Of a DNA stretch of 64,000 bases, positions 34,712 through 43,197 are shown piece by piece. The notes under the pieces were generated by a model. It had not been told where the DNA came from, did no database searches, and worked only from the letters and a program-made list of their open reading frames with translations. Source of the DNA: Algoriphagus kandeliae (GTDB lineage Bacteria; Bacteroidota; Bacteroidia; Cytophagales; Cyclobacteriaceae); contig NZ_SPSB01000002.1 in NCBI RefSeq assembly GCF_004571135.1, positions 806,001 to 870,000 on the forward strand, given 5' to 3'. Positions within the stretch are counted from its first letter, which is position 1. Every line of letters begins with the position of its first letter. A program made the translations under genes and the position numbers.

Positions 34712-35947
34712 ATGGTTTGGATTTACCGATTGGTGCTCTGGATAGTTGATGGGCTATTGCCATTTGCATCCCTATTTTCTCCAAGACTGGCTCTTTTTGT
34801 TAAAGGCAGAAAGGATTTGTTTGGAAAGCTGAGTGACTTCCGTAAATCCCATGATGGAAAATTGGTTTGGTTTCACGTGGCTTCTCTTGGAGAATTTGAG
34901 CAAGCAAAACCTTTAATTCATTTGTGGAAGCAAAAAAAGCCTGAAACCAGGATTTTGGTAAGTTTTTTTTCTCCTTCTGGCTATGAGCCAGTAATAAAGC
35001 GACAAGATCAGGATTTAGATGGGGTGGTGTATTTGCCTTTGGATCGAGTGGGTTATGTCCGTAAGTTTTTAGAAATCCTACGTCCAGACATCGTGTTTTT
35101 CGTCAAATATGATCTTTGGTTCAATTTTTTGAAAGAAATAGCATATCGTCAAATCCCCTTGTATTTGATTTCCGCGAGTTTTCGGGAAGATCAAGTGTTT
35201 TTCAAAAGGAGAGGATTCTTTCGGAAGCCTCTGTTTTTTTTCGATCAGATATTCACCCAAAATGAGAAAAGCGACAAGTTATTGTCACAAATTGGTTTTT
35301 CGAGATATACAAAGGTTGGAGACACTCGGTTTGATCGAGTGGCTGCTACCGCAAATTCCCCCAAAGCCTTTCCTCAAATAAGAACTTGGATAGGTGAGAA
35401 AAAAACGATCGTATTAGGTTCTGTTTGGGAAGAAGATATGGAGATTCTTATTCCACTTATTAATTCTCATCCTGATTATTCTTGGCTGATTGCTCCTCAT
35501 AGTATGAATCCAGAACCTATGGAAAAATGGAAGGCAAAAATCATCCTTCCTTCTCAATTCTATACCGGTTGGGACTCAACAAAGTCTTCCTCAGTTTTAT
35601 TTGTCAACACCATTGGGATGCTTTCTTCTCTTTATCAATTTGCCCATGTGGCTTATGTGGGAGGAGCTTTCGGAGCAGGGCTTCACAATATTTTAGAACC
35701 TATCGGATTTGGAGTGCCTGTTATTTTTGGGAAAGTGAGGAAAGCCGGAAAATTTCCAGAAGCCATGGAAGCTGTTGAAAAAGGCTGTGGATTTGAAGTA
35801 AAAGATCACAAGGAATTGGAAGTGGTTTTTGAAAGTCTTGCTTCTTCAGAATATTATTCCCAATCTCAAAAAGCTGCTAAAGAATGGGTAAAATCGAATC
35901 TGGGTGCGGCGGAAAAAATCTACGAATTAACCAGTAAATTGCAGTGA
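34712..35947 (+). CDS. waaA: 3-deoxy-D-manno-octulosonic acid transferase
   Basis: WaaA (KdtA) attaches Kdo to lipid A precursor at the inner membrane. The 411-residue product has an N-terminal hydrophobic anchor (about 4-25), the GT-B N-domain motif WFHVASLGEFEQAKPLI (about 53-69) with its catalytic Glu, and the C-domain donor-binding motif VGGAFGAGLHNILEPIGFGVPVIFG (about 316-340). This matches the family and length. It ends 1 bp before rsgA, so the genes are cotranscribed. Confidence 0.93.
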   Translation: MVWIYRLVLWIVDGLLPFASLFSPRLALFVKGRKDLFGKLSDFRKSHDGKLVWFHVASLGEFEQAKPLIHLWKQKKPETRILVSFFSPSGYEPVIKRQDQDLDGVVYLPLDRVGYVRKFLEILRPDIVFFVKYDLWFNFLKEIAYRQIPLYLISASFREDQVFFKRRGFFRKPLFFFDQIFTQNEKSDKLLSQIGFSRYTKVGDTRFDRVAATANSPKAFPQIRTWIGEKKTIVLGSVWEEDMEILIPLINSHPDYSWLIAPHSMNPEPMEKWKAKIILPSQFYTGWDSTKSSSVLFVNTIGMLSSLYQFAHVAYVGGAFGAGLHNILEPIGFGVPVIFGKVRKAGKFPEAMEAVEKGCGFEVKDHKELEVVFESLASSEYYSQSQKAAKEWVKSNLGAAEKIYELTSKLQ

Positions 35948-35948
35948 A

Positions 35949-36875
35949 ATGAAAGGAAGAGTCATAAAATCTACTGGTAGTTGGTATACAGTCATGGTTG
36001 AAAACCAACATGTTCAGGCAAGGCTAAAGGGGAAATTCAAACAAGACGACTTGAAATTAACAAACCCGATTGCGGTTGGAGATTGGGTTGAAATGGAAGA
36101 GGAGTTAGGTCAAGCTACTGCGGTGATTCGTTCTATTCTTCCCAGGGAAAATTACATTATTCGAAAGTCTACGAGGAAGCAGCATTTTTCACACATCATC
36201 GCTAGTAATTTGGATCAGGCCATGCTTTTAGTAACCATGGAGCAACCAAGGACTTCCTTTGGTTTTATTGATCGATTTTTAGTCAGTACAGAAAGTTTCC
36301 GGATTCCAGCCCTATTGGTAGTCAATAAAATGGATTTATATGGTAGCACTGAGAAGGGAAAAAAATGGCTGAAAGAATTACATGAAATTTATGAACCTTT
36401 AGGTTATCAAGTAATTGAAATATCGGCTGAAGAGGATAGGGATTTGCCTCAAAAATTTCAGGATTTGCTGAAAGACAAATCCACCTTGATATCAGGTCAT
36501 TCGGGGGTAGGGAAGTCTACCTTGCTAAATAGATTGGTTCCTCAAGCTGCTCAACCTACCAAACAAGTATCCAAATTTAGCAGTAAAGGGGTTCATACGA
36601 CGACATTTGCCGAGCTTTTTGAATTGCCAGCCGGAGGAGATATTATCGATACACCTGGAATCAAGGAGTTTGGAATTTTAGACATTGAAGAGAATGAGCT
36701 ATCGCATTATTTTCCTGAAATGCGAGCTTACCTTGGTCAGTGTAAATTTCATAATTGCCGACATGTGAATGAACCTGGATGTATGGTGATGCAAAAACTG
36801 GAAGAAGGGCTCATTCATCCCAGCCGTTACACAAGTTATTTGAACATTTTACACGAAGAAGATACCCATCGATAG
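35949..36875 (+). CDS. rsgA: Ribosome small subunit-dependent GTPase RsgA
   Basis: RsgA helps mature the 30S subunit. The 308-residue product has an N-terminal OB fold, the circularly permuted GTPase order (G4 VNKMDL near 120, then G1 GHSGVGKST near 184-192, then G3 DTPGIKEFGI near 236), and a C-terminal zinc module CKFHNCRHVNEPGC (about 262-275, the Cys/His ligands intact). All landmarks and the length match. It follows waaA by 1 bp. Confidence 0.96.
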   Translation: MKGRVIKSTGSWYTVMVENQHVQARLKGKFKQDDLKLTNPIAVGDWVEMEEELGQATAVIRSILPRENYIIRKSTRKQHFSHIIASNLDQAMLLVTMEQPRTSFGFIDRFLVSTESFRIPALLVVNKMDLYGSTEKGKKWLKELHEIYEPLGYQVIEISAEEDRDLPQKFQDLLKDKSTLISGHSGVGKSTLLNRLVPQAAQPTKQVSKFSSKGVHTTTFAELFELPAGGDIIDTPGIKEFGILDIEENELSHYFPEMRAYLGQCKFHNCRHVNEPGCMVMQKLEEGLIHPSRYTSYLNILHEEDTHR

Positions 36876-36883
36876 TTAAGGAT

Positions 36884-36914
36884 TTTGATTGCAAATCAAA
36901 TAGGCCTAATTTTC
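36884..36914 (+). promoter_or_regulatory. Predicted promoter of the PRTase-panB pair with overlapping palindrome
   Basis: TTTG (36884-36887), a 19-nt spacer, then TAATTTTC (36907-36914) is one base from consensus. A 17-bp palindrome, TTTGATT-GCA-AATCAAA (36884-36900), covers the -33 box and could be an operator. Confidence 0.5.
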
Positions 36915-36931
36915 AAACTTAATTATTACCC

Positions 36932-37423
36932 ATGAGCGAAGTTCTCAACGACAAACAAATCCGGCAGAAAGTCACCCGAATGGCTTATGAGATATATGAG
37001 CGAAATCTCCATACTTCAGGAGTTGTCTTTGCCGGAATTTCAGGGATGGGTTTGATTCTCTCCGAGCTTCTTGCTAACGAGCTGAAAGTGATATCTGATC
37101 TTTCGGTTGAGGAGTTGGAAGTACAACTTGATAAATCCAATGTTTCTCAATCAAATATCACGCTTTCAAAAGAGCTTGTATTAACTGGTAAGACATTGAT
37201 TTTAGTGGATGATGTTCTCAATACGGGAAGGACTGTAGCCTATGCTATGAAGCCATTTCTTGAAGAGGATATCAGTAAAATGGAACTGGCGGTACTCGTT
37301 AATCGGGAGCATGGGCTTTTCCCTTTAAGACCTGATTATACTGGTTATGAACTTGCCACCACACTCAATGAACATATTCGTGTGGATCTTTCTGGTCCAC
37401 AATTTTCAGTACATCTTCTCTAA
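36932..37423 (+). CDS. Phosphoribosyltransferase (PyrR-like)
   Basis: The 163-residue product is a type I PRTase: the PRPP-binding loop [16 protein letters not shown] (about 91-106), a hydrophobic core, and a C-terminal [11 protein letters not shown] tail. It resembles PyrR, the uracil PRTase and pyr-operon regulator, in length and layout. However, no pyr gene is nearby, so enzyme or regulator status is open. It lies 5 bp before panB and likely shares its promoter. Confidence 0.82.
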   Translation: MSEVLNDKQIRQKVTRMAYEIYERNLHTSGVVFAGISGMGLILSELLANELKVISDLSVEELEVQLDKSNVSQSNITLSKELVLTGKTLILVDDVLNTGRTVAYAMKPFLEEDISKMELAVLVNREHGLFPLRPDYTGYELATTLNEHIRVDLSGPQFSVHLL

Positions 37424-37428
37424 TAAAT

Positions 37429-38250
37429 ATGTCTGTTCACGCAACCTCATCAATTAAACGGGTGACGACCCATATCCTTCAGGAAATGAAAGATAGAGGG
37501 GAGAAAATATCCATGTTGACAGCCTATGACTTTTCGATGGCATCAATCGTGGATCGTGCAGGAATTGATATTGTTTTGGTGGGTGATTCAGCCTCCAATG
37601 TGATGGCCGGTCATGAAACTACCTTGCCCATTACCTTGGACCAGATGATTTACCACGCATCATCTGTCGTTAGGGCAGTTCGTCGGGCATTTATTGTAGT
37701 GGATATTCCCTTTGGACATTATCAGGGGAATAGTTCTGAGGCTTTACGATCCGCTATCCGGATAATGAAAGAGTCGGGTGCTCATGCAGTCAAAGTTGAA
37801 GGGGGATCGGAAATTAGAGAATCGGTTAGTAGAATTTTAAGTGCAGGGGTACCGGTCATGGGACACTTGGGATTGACCCCTCAGTCTATTTATAAGTTTG
37901 GGACTTACACGGTTAGGGCAAAAGAGGAGGCTGAAGCTCAAAAATTATTGGAAGATGCCAAGTTGCTTGAGGAGTGCGGTTGTTTTGCAATTGTACTTGA
38001 AAAAATCCCAGCTTCTTTGGCCAAAAAAGTAGCCGAAAGTGTACGTATTCCTGTAATTGGCATTGGAGCCGGTCCTGATGTAGATGGTCAAGTTTTGGTG
38101 ATGCACGATATGTTAGGAATAACTCAGGAATTTAAGCCTCGGTTTTTACGTCAATACGCCGACTTGCAGTCTATTATGACCGAGGCATTTCAGAATTATA
38201 TAAAAGATGTCAAGGGTAGAAAATTCCCGAATGAATCTGAGAGCTACTGA
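37429..38250 (+). CDS. panB: 3-methyl-2-oxobutanoate hydroxymethyltransferase
   Basis: PanB makes ketopantoate for pantothenate and coenzyme A. The 273-residue TIM-barrel protein has the [13 protein letters not shown] start, the metal-binding [16 protein letters not shown] block (about 50-65), [16 protein letters not shown] (about 92-107), VKVEGGSEI (about 122-130), and GHLGLTPQS and [17 protein letters not shown] (about 210-230). All active-site neighbourhoods are intact. A hairpin overlapping its stop codon ends the transcript. Confidence 0.96.
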   Translation: MSVHATSSIKRVTTHILQEMKDRGEKISMLTAYDFSMASIVDRAGIDIVLVGDSASNVMAGHETTLPITLDQMIYHASSVVRAVRRAFIVVDIPFGHYQGNSSEALRSAIRIMKESGAHAVKVEGGSEIRESVSRILSAGVPVMGHLGLTPQSIYKFGTYTVRAKEEAEAQKLLEDAKLLEECGCFAIVLEKIPASLAKKVAESVRIPVIGIGAGPDVDGQVLVMHDMLGITQEFKPRFLRQYADLQSIMTEAFQNYIKDVKGRKFPNESESY

Positions 38251-38264
38251 ATAGTAGCTTTTTT
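38242..38264 (+). terminator. Terminator of panB
   Basis: 7-bp stem AGCTACT/AGTAGCT (38242-38248 with 38253-38259), loop GAAT, then six T. The left arm includes the last bases of panB and its stop codon. Confidence 0.75.
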
Positions 38265-38354
38265 CATTTAAAGAATAGGAGATTGCTAATCTGGTTATGC
38301 TTACCTAAATAAGGAGGGTTAAAGATTTTCGAATCAAAAAGAAATGAAAATGAA

Positions 38355-38380
38355 GAAAGCCATCTATTTAGATGGCTTTC
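38355..38380 (-). terminator. Hairpin at the lipA 3' end
   Basis: Nearly perfect 12-bp stem GAAAGCCATCTA/TAGATGGCTTTC (38355-38380), just past lipA. The T-tract on the minus strand is interrupted, so termination is likely but not certain. Confidence 0.6.
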
Positions 38381-38385
38381 TTGAT

Positions 38386-39264
38386 TTATACATTTACGTG
38401 ACGTTCGGCATGGTATGAAGAGCGGACTAGGGGTCCAGACTCTACATATTTCAAACCTCGCTTCAATCCTTCTTCGCGATAGTGCTCGAATAGATCCGGA
38501 TGGATGAATTCAGCAACCTCAATGTGCATTTTGGTTGGCTGTAAATACTGTCCCAAAGTCAAGATGTCACATCCGTGTGCTACCAAGTCGTCCATCGCTT
38601 TATAGACTTCCTCTTTGGTCTCTCCAAGGCCCAGCATGATTCCTGTTTTGGTTCGCTTGCCATATTCCTTCGTAAGCTTAATTTGCTCAAGGGAGCGGGT
38701 GTATTTGGCTTGAGGACGGACTCTTCTGTAAAGGCTCTCTACAGTTTCCATATTATGAGAAACGACCTCTTGGCCACCACTGATCATTCTGTAAAGTGCA
38801 TCCCAATTTGCTTTTACATCTGGGATAAGTGTTTCAATGGTAGTTTCCGGAGAAAGCTCTTTCGTCTTTACCACCGTTTGATACCAAATTTCTGCGCCTC
38901 TATCTTTCAGTTCATCACGATTGACTGAAGTAATGACAGCATGCTTTACCCCCATAAGTTTGATGGCTTCTGCTACTCTTCTCGGTTCGTCTTCATCATA
39001 TTCAGGTGGCCTGCCAGTAGCTACAGCGCAAAAAGAACAAGAACGTGTACAAACATTTCCTAAAATCATGAAAGTAGCTGTGCCAGCTCCCCAACACTCT
39101 CCCATATTGGGACAGTTTCCACTTTCACAGATGGTGTGGAGTTTATGCTGGTCTACCAATTTGCGGACTTTTGCATACTCTTTACCCACAGGAAGTTTCA
39201 CTCTCAACCAATCTGGCTTTTTTCTTCGAGTTGCTTCTTCGGATATTACGGGTAATTCTATCAT
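38386..39264 (-). CDS. lipA: Lipoyl synthase
   Basis: LipA inserts sulfur into octanoyl groups using radical SAM chemistry. The 292-residue product has both iron-sulfur motifs: the auxiliary cluster [12 protein letters not shown] (Cys46, 51, 57) and the radical-SAM CTRSCSFC (Cys72, 76, 79). These are followed by the conserved SVNRDEL and GLGETKEEV blocks and the C-terminal RSSYHAE motif with its cluster-ligand Ser. Length is normal. It stands alone on the minus strand. Confidence 0.97.
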   Translation of the reverse strand: MIELPVISEEATRRKKPDWLRVKLPVGKEYAKVRKLVDQHKLHTICESGNCPNMGECWGAGTATFMILGNVCTRSCSFCAVATGRPPEYDEDEPRRVAEAIKLMGVKHAVITSVNRDELKDRGAEIWYQTVVKTKELSPETTIETLIPDVKANWDALYRMISGGQEVVSHNMETVESLYRRVRPQAKYTRSLEQIKLTKEYGKRTKTGIMLGLGETKEEVYKAMDDLVAHGCDILTLGQYLQPTKMHIEVAEFIHPDLFEHYREEGLKRGLKYVESGPLVRSSYHAERHVNV

Positions 39265-39318
39265 GTCAGTAGATTTTTCAGGTCAAAATTATGCGATATT
39301 CTGGGAAAAACCAGTTCC

Positions 39319-40053
39319 TTATTTTCTGAACCCATAGTAGAACGTAAAATAGACGGATTGGAAGACCTGTCTATTTTCTGTAGTAGGGATCAGTGGAATT
39401 TCTTTGTTGAAACCCTCAATCATGTATCCAAGTTCCAAGCCAGTCACATTGCTTCGAAATACTCCAAATTCCAAGTTTACAGCAGCTTTTGCATTCGCTC
39501 CTATTGCCAACTGGGATTGTCCCAGTCCTTCAAACAAACGACCGGTTCCTAAAATATTGAATCGACTTTGATGGATTTCGTGATCATATTGTTCCCGAAC
39601 AGTTTCTAATCGATTGATGGCATATTCGATGTAGTATGGGGCAATTAATCCTATGCTAGGACCTACTGCAGCTAGGGCAGAGACTTGGACCCCCTGGTTG
39701 GGAGCCTTTTTAAATAAAATTACTTCCCGGCCATATTGGGGACGGATGGAATAGAGGTAATTGGATTTTCCGAAAATGTAACTATTTCCCAAAACGGTAT
39801 TATATCGGACTTCTTTTGGGTTTTTGACGTTTGAAAGTTCAAGGGCAAAGAAGCTGAATTGTTCGTCCGTTATTCTAGTACCAACTTTGAATGAAAACCC
39901 TCCTATAAGTCCTCCGTTTGTGTTTTTGTTTAAGCCAAAAACGAATTCTTTGTCATAGTCATAGTTTCCGGCATCTTCGCGCTGAGCATAAGCTTCCGAT
40001 AAAAATAAAAAGGGAGCGATTCCAAACAGCAATAATGATTTTAGAAACTTCAT
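39319..40053 (-). CDS. Putative outer-membrane beta-barrel protein
   Basis: The 244-residue product has a signal peptide (about residues 1-23, ending SEAYAQ). Alternating hydrophobic/polar strands are typical of a small beta-barrel (GGLIGGFSFKVGTRI, FFALELSNVKN, SYIFGKSNYLYSIRPQYG). It ends with an aromatic-rich strand (YFTFYYGFRK), as barrels often do. I do not recognise the family. A TAAATTTG promoter-like box lies 37 bp upstream. Confidence 0.65.
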   Translation of the reverse strand: MKFLKSLLLFGIAPFLFLSEAYAQREDAGNYDYDKEFVFGLNKNTNGGLIGGFSFKVGTRITDEQFSFFALELSNVKNPKEVRYNTVLGNSYIFGKSNYLYSIRPQYGREVILFKKAPNQGVQVSALAAVGPSIGLIAPYYIEYAINRLETVREQYDHEIHQSRFNILGTGRLFEGLGQSQLAIGANAKAAVNLEFGVFRSNVTGLELGYMIEGFNKEIPLIPTTENRQVFQSVYFTFYYGFRK

Positions 40054-40089
40054 AAAATATTAACCTATTTTTGGTTAAAGTATTAAACT

Positions 40090-40097
40090 CAAATTTA
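40090..40097 (-). promoter_or_regulatory. Possible -7 promoter element of the beta-barrel gene
   Basis: On the minus strand TAAATTTG matches TAnnTTTG exactly, about 37 bp before the start codon. No convincing -33 box is seen. Confidence 0.4.
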
Positions 40098-40183
40098 AAA
40101 GTAAGAGTTTAGAATCGTGATAAAAAGTACGGCTAATTGAATTTTCCAATGAGATTTGCCTGAAAAGATAAACCCAAATAGAT

Positions 40184-41092
40184 ATGTGTTTTTTGTTTAC
40201 CAGTTTTAAGGATTGGAAATCCTACTGTGAGTCTCATGATGAGAGCCTGGATGAATCTGTTATAGCTTATGAATGTGAGCAAAAAGGCTCATCTCCAGAA
40301 AAGATACATGAAGGACTAATGCATGCCTATCGGGTTATGAAGGATGCTGTCCATACTGGACTTGAAAAAGAAATGAAATCCCGCTCTGGAATGATTGATA
40401 ATGGTGCAAAAAAAGTTTTCAATTATCCGCTTAGCGTTTTGTCTCCTGAATTTCAAAAGCTGATTGGAAGAGCTTTAGCAGCCAAAGAAGTAAATTCCTG
40501 TATGGGAAGGGTGGTTGCGGCACCAACGGCAGGTGCTTCCGGAATCCTTCCTGGAACCATGGTGACATTGCAGGAAATTCATGGCCTATCAGATGATCAG
40601 ATCATCAAAGGTTTGTTGGTTGGAGCAGGGATTGCATTGATCATCGAGCAAAAAGCAAGTTTGGCAGGTGCAGTTGGTGGCTGTCAGGCTGAGACGGGCT
40701 CTGCTGCTGCTATGGCGGCAGGTGCAATTGTTTTTTGTTTGGGAGGAACCATTGACCAGGTATTTAATGCAGTTGCGATTACTATTCAATGTATGTTGGG
40801 CTTGGTTTGTGATCCGGTGGCAGGATTGGTGGAGGTGCCTTGTGTGGTAAGAAATGCAAGTGCTGCGAGTATTGCATTTAGTTCGGCTCAAATTGCCCTT
40901 GCAAATGTAAGTGCGGTGATTCCAGTTGATGAATGTATAGAAGCTATGGGAGAAATCGGAGCTTCAATGGAAAGTAGATATAAGGAAACAGCTCTTGGAG
41001 GCTTGGCTGCAACTTTGACTGGGCAGGAGATATCGAAGCGGGTTTTAATTCAGGATATTGAAATTCTTCCTGATGAACAATTACCCCAATAA
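40184..41092 (+). CDS. sdaAA: L-serine dehydratase, iron-sulfur-dependent, alpha subunit
   Basis: The 302-residue product matches the alpha chain of [4Fe-4S] L-serine ammonia-lyase, which converts serine to pyruvate and ammonia. Diagnostic blocks are GRVVAAPTAGASGILPGTM (about 108-126), GAVGGCQAETGSAAAMAAGA (about 160-180) and GLVCDPVAGLVEVPCVVRNA (about 205-225), which carry the cluster cysteines. The protein lacks the N-terminal beta domain found fused in the single-chain enzymes, and no beta-subunit gene lies nearby in this window. It overlaps the next gene tail to tail by 12 bp. Confidence 0.9.
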   Translation: MCFLFTSFKDWKSYCESHDESLDESVIAYECEQKGSSPEKIHEGLMHAYRVMKDAVHTGLEKEMKSRSGMIDNGAKKVFNYPLSVLSPEFQKLIGRALAAKEVNSCMGRVVAAPTAGASGILPGTMVTLQEIHGLSDDQIIKGLLVGAGIALIIEQKASLAGAVGGCQAETGSAAAMAAGAIVFCLGGTIDQVFNAVAITIQCMLGLVCDPVAGLVEVPCVVRNASAASIAFSSAQIALANVSAVIPVDECIEAMGEIGASMESRYKETALGGLAATLTGQEISKRVLIQDIEILPDEQLPQ

Positions 41093-41539
41093 ACTGTTTA
41101 AAATGGGAATTTGGAGGAGTTTGTCAATCGAAAAACTAAATATTGTCGCCCAAAAAAGAGCACTCCAGAACATGTGAAAGTAGATCCTGCTTTTTTTACT
41201 TCCAAATGAAACCAAAATCAAGGTTCCTCCAATAGGAGTTAATACCAAGGGGGTAAGAAAGGCAATTCCAATTTCACCATATTTTTTCCAGATAGTTACA
41301 ATTTTTCTATTTCTAGAAGTGAATACTGGTTTTTTCTTTCGAAACCGGAGCATTAGCTTTTTCTTGAATTTTTTACCTATCAGCGTAAAAATAAAAACAC
41401 TGGACATCATGCTCGATACGGTAATGAAAATGGTAGTTCCTACTCCGAACCCAGCTGCAGGAACAAGAATCGGCCCGGCGATAAATTTGAAATAGCCTAA
41501 AAAGTAAATCCCAATTAAGCTAATTATGGTCTCATTCAT
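41081..41539 (-). CDS. Integral membrane protein of unknown function
   Basis: The 152-residue product has about four transmembrane helices (about 4-20, 25-50, 92-115 and 125-140) with a strongly basic loop of Lys/Arg between the second and third (about 53-85). The topology and the phrase GIAFLTPLVLTPIGGTLIL recall small export or DedA-like families, but I do not recognise it with confidence. Its start overlaps the caxA-like gene by 4 bp (minus strand), so the two are cotranscribed and possibly functionally linked to ion transport. Confidence 0.7.
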   Translation of the reverse strand: MNETIISLIGIYFLGYFKFIAGPILVPAAGFGVGTTIFITVSSMMSSVFIFTLIGKKFKKKLMLRFRKKKPVFTSRNRKIVTIWKKYGEIGIAFLTPLVLTPIGGTLILVSFGSKKSRIYFHMFWSALFWATIFSFSIDKLLQIPILNSLLG

Positions 41540-42477
41540 AATAGGAAATACATGTATGCAAGGTAAGCCACAAGCAAAATTGAACCCTCAAACTTTGAAA
41601 TTTGCATCTTAGTTCTCATCAAAGGAAAGAGCAATACCGTAATACCCAGCATCCACCAAAAGTCCACTTTGATGAATGCCTCAGCTACTCCAATTGGTTC
41701 GATCATGGCTGTTAAACCAATGATTGATAGAATATTCATGATGTTACTACCAAGAATATTCCCTAGGGCCATATCTGTTTCTTTAGCTATGGCTGCCATC
41801 ACAGAGGTGATTAATTCCGGAAGACTTGTTCCAATGGCAATGATAGTGACACCAATGATTCGCTCAGAAACTCCGTAATTTCTGGAGATCAGAACCGCAT
41901 TTTCAACCAAAAGTTCTGAACCAAAATATAATCCAACGATCCCACCAAAGAAGAGGCCTAAGGCCATCCACCAAGAGAGTTTTTTTACTTGCTCAATTTC
42001 TTCCTCTACCTCTTTAAATTGTTCTGCAGCACCCTTTTTTTCCAACCAGAATAGGTAAAAATTGAAAATGATAAATAGACAAAAGAGAAGGATCCCTTCC
42101 CATCGTTCTATACTTCCATTTAGGCTTAATAAGAAGAAAAGTCCAGTAACCAAAAGGGTGATTAGGTATTCAAAACGAATATGTCTTCGGTTGATTTTCG
42201 TGGGATAGAATAACCCACTTAATCCCAAAACTAAGCCGATATTGGCAATATTTGAACCCACTACATTCCCAATGGAAATCTCACTATTTCCTTTTAGAGC
42301 TGCATTGACACTTACTAAAAGTTCGGGCGCAGAGGTTCCGAAAGCCACAATAGTCAATCCTATCAAACCGGCGCTCATACCGAGTTTGACAGCAATTCCG
42401 GAGGCACCATCAACCAGGAATTTTCCACCAAGCAAAAGAATGCCTAAACCTACAGCTAAGAGAAAATACGCCGACAT
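41536..42477 (-). CDS. Calcium/sodium antiporter (CaCA family)
   Basis: The 313-residue, roughly ten-helix protein shows the two inverted alpha repeats of K+-independent Na+/Ca2+ exchangers (YrbG type): GTSAPELLVSVNAALKGNSEISIGNVVGSNIANIG (about 48-82) and GTSLPELITSVMAAIAKETDMALGNILGSNIMNI (about 215-248). The paired Glu and Asn residues bind the cation. It should export Ca2+ at the cost of Na+. It follows upp by 6 bp and precedes a small membrane protein with a 4-bp overlap. Confidence 0.93.
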   Translation of the reverse strand: MSAYFLLAVGLGILLLGGKFLVDGASGIAVKLGMSAGLIGLTIVAFGTSAPELLVSVNAALKGNSEISIGNVVGSNIANIGLVLGLSGLFYPTKINRRHIRFEYLITLLVTGLFFLLSLNGSIERWEGILLFCLFIIFNFYLFWLEKKGAAEQFKEVEEEIEQVKKLSWWMALGLFFGGIVGLYFGSELLVENAVLISRNYGVSERIIGVTIIAIGTSLPELITSVMAAIAKETDMALGNILGSNIMNILSIIGLTAMIEPIGVAEAFIKVDFWWMLGITVLLFPLMRTKMQISKFEGSILLVAYLAYMYFLL

Positions 42478-42483
42478 GATTTT

Positions 42484-43128
42484 TTATAATTTGGGGCCAA
42501 AGGCAAGGTCTCCGGCATCGCCCAAGCCTGGAAGAATATAGGAATGGTCATTCAATCCTTGATCCAAAGCTCCGATCCAAAATTGATGAGGGATGGAAAG
42601 ATTTGATTTTATATAATCGATTCCTTCAGGAGCAGCCACAGCACAGGCAATATGAATCTTTTTCGGAGTACCGTTTTTCAATAGATTTTCAATGGAAGTT
42701 ATAAAGGATTTACCTGTTGCTAGCATGGGATCAGCAAAAATCAGCGTCTTACCTTCTAAAGAAGGACTTGCACAATAGCCTAAATGAACTTCAATAGAAT
42801 CTTTGGATTCTTCAGCTCGAAATGCACCAATAAACCCGTTTTCTGCAGAATCAAAAAAATCTAGAAACCCCTGATAGAATGGAAGAGAAGCTCTCATCAC
42901 AGCTACCAATACCAATTTTTCATCCAAATGAAGAACATTTGTCTTCATAAGTGGAGTCTCAATCTCGTGAACTTTAAAGGAGAGTGTTTTCGAAATCTCA
43001 TAGGCTAAAATTTTGCCTAATCGTTGAAGATTAGTTCTAAATCTCAATTGATCTTTCTGAACAGTTTTGTCTCTCAGTTCGGCCAAAAATTGATTGGCAA
43101 TAGATGGGGTATTGGCTAAAACAAACAT
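42484..43128 (-). CDS. upp: Uracil phosphoribosyltransferase
   Basis: Upp salvages uracil to UMP. The 214-residue product is a UPRTase-type PRTase with the LVAVMRASLPFYQGFLDFF region (about 78-96), the PRPP loop ADPMLATGKSF (about 133-143), and the C-terminal GLNDHSYILPGLGDAGDLAFG motif that holds uracil in this family. It heads a three-gene minus-strand run with the antiporter and a membrane protein, an unexpected pairing. The OmpA terminator lies just upstream, so it must have its own promoter or use read-through. Confidence 0.93.
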   Translation of the reverse strand: MFVLANTPSIANQFLAELRDKTVQKDQLRFRTNLQRLGKILAYEISKTLSFKVHEIETPLMKTNVLHLDEKLVLVAVMRASLPFYQGFLDFFDSAENGFIGAFRAEESKDSIEVHLGYCASPSLEGKTLIFADPMLATGKSFITSIENLLKNGTPKKIHIACAVAAPEGIDYIKSNLSIPHQFWIGALDQGLNDHSYILPGLGDAGDLAFGPKL

Positions 43129-43144
43129 AGGACGAATTTAATAG

Positions 43145-43177
43145 AAAAAACCCAGCTTCAGATAGGCTGGGTTTTTT
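43145..43177 (-). terminator. Terminator of the first OmpA-like gene
   Basis: 12-bp perfect stem AAAAAACCCAGC/GCTGGGTTTTTT (43145-43156 with 43166-43177), loop of 9 nt. It lies just downstream of the minus-strand OmpA gene at 43198. The stem's own T-run serves as the tail. Confidence 0.85.
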
Positions 43178-43197
43178 CAAATTTCTAGAATCAATGA

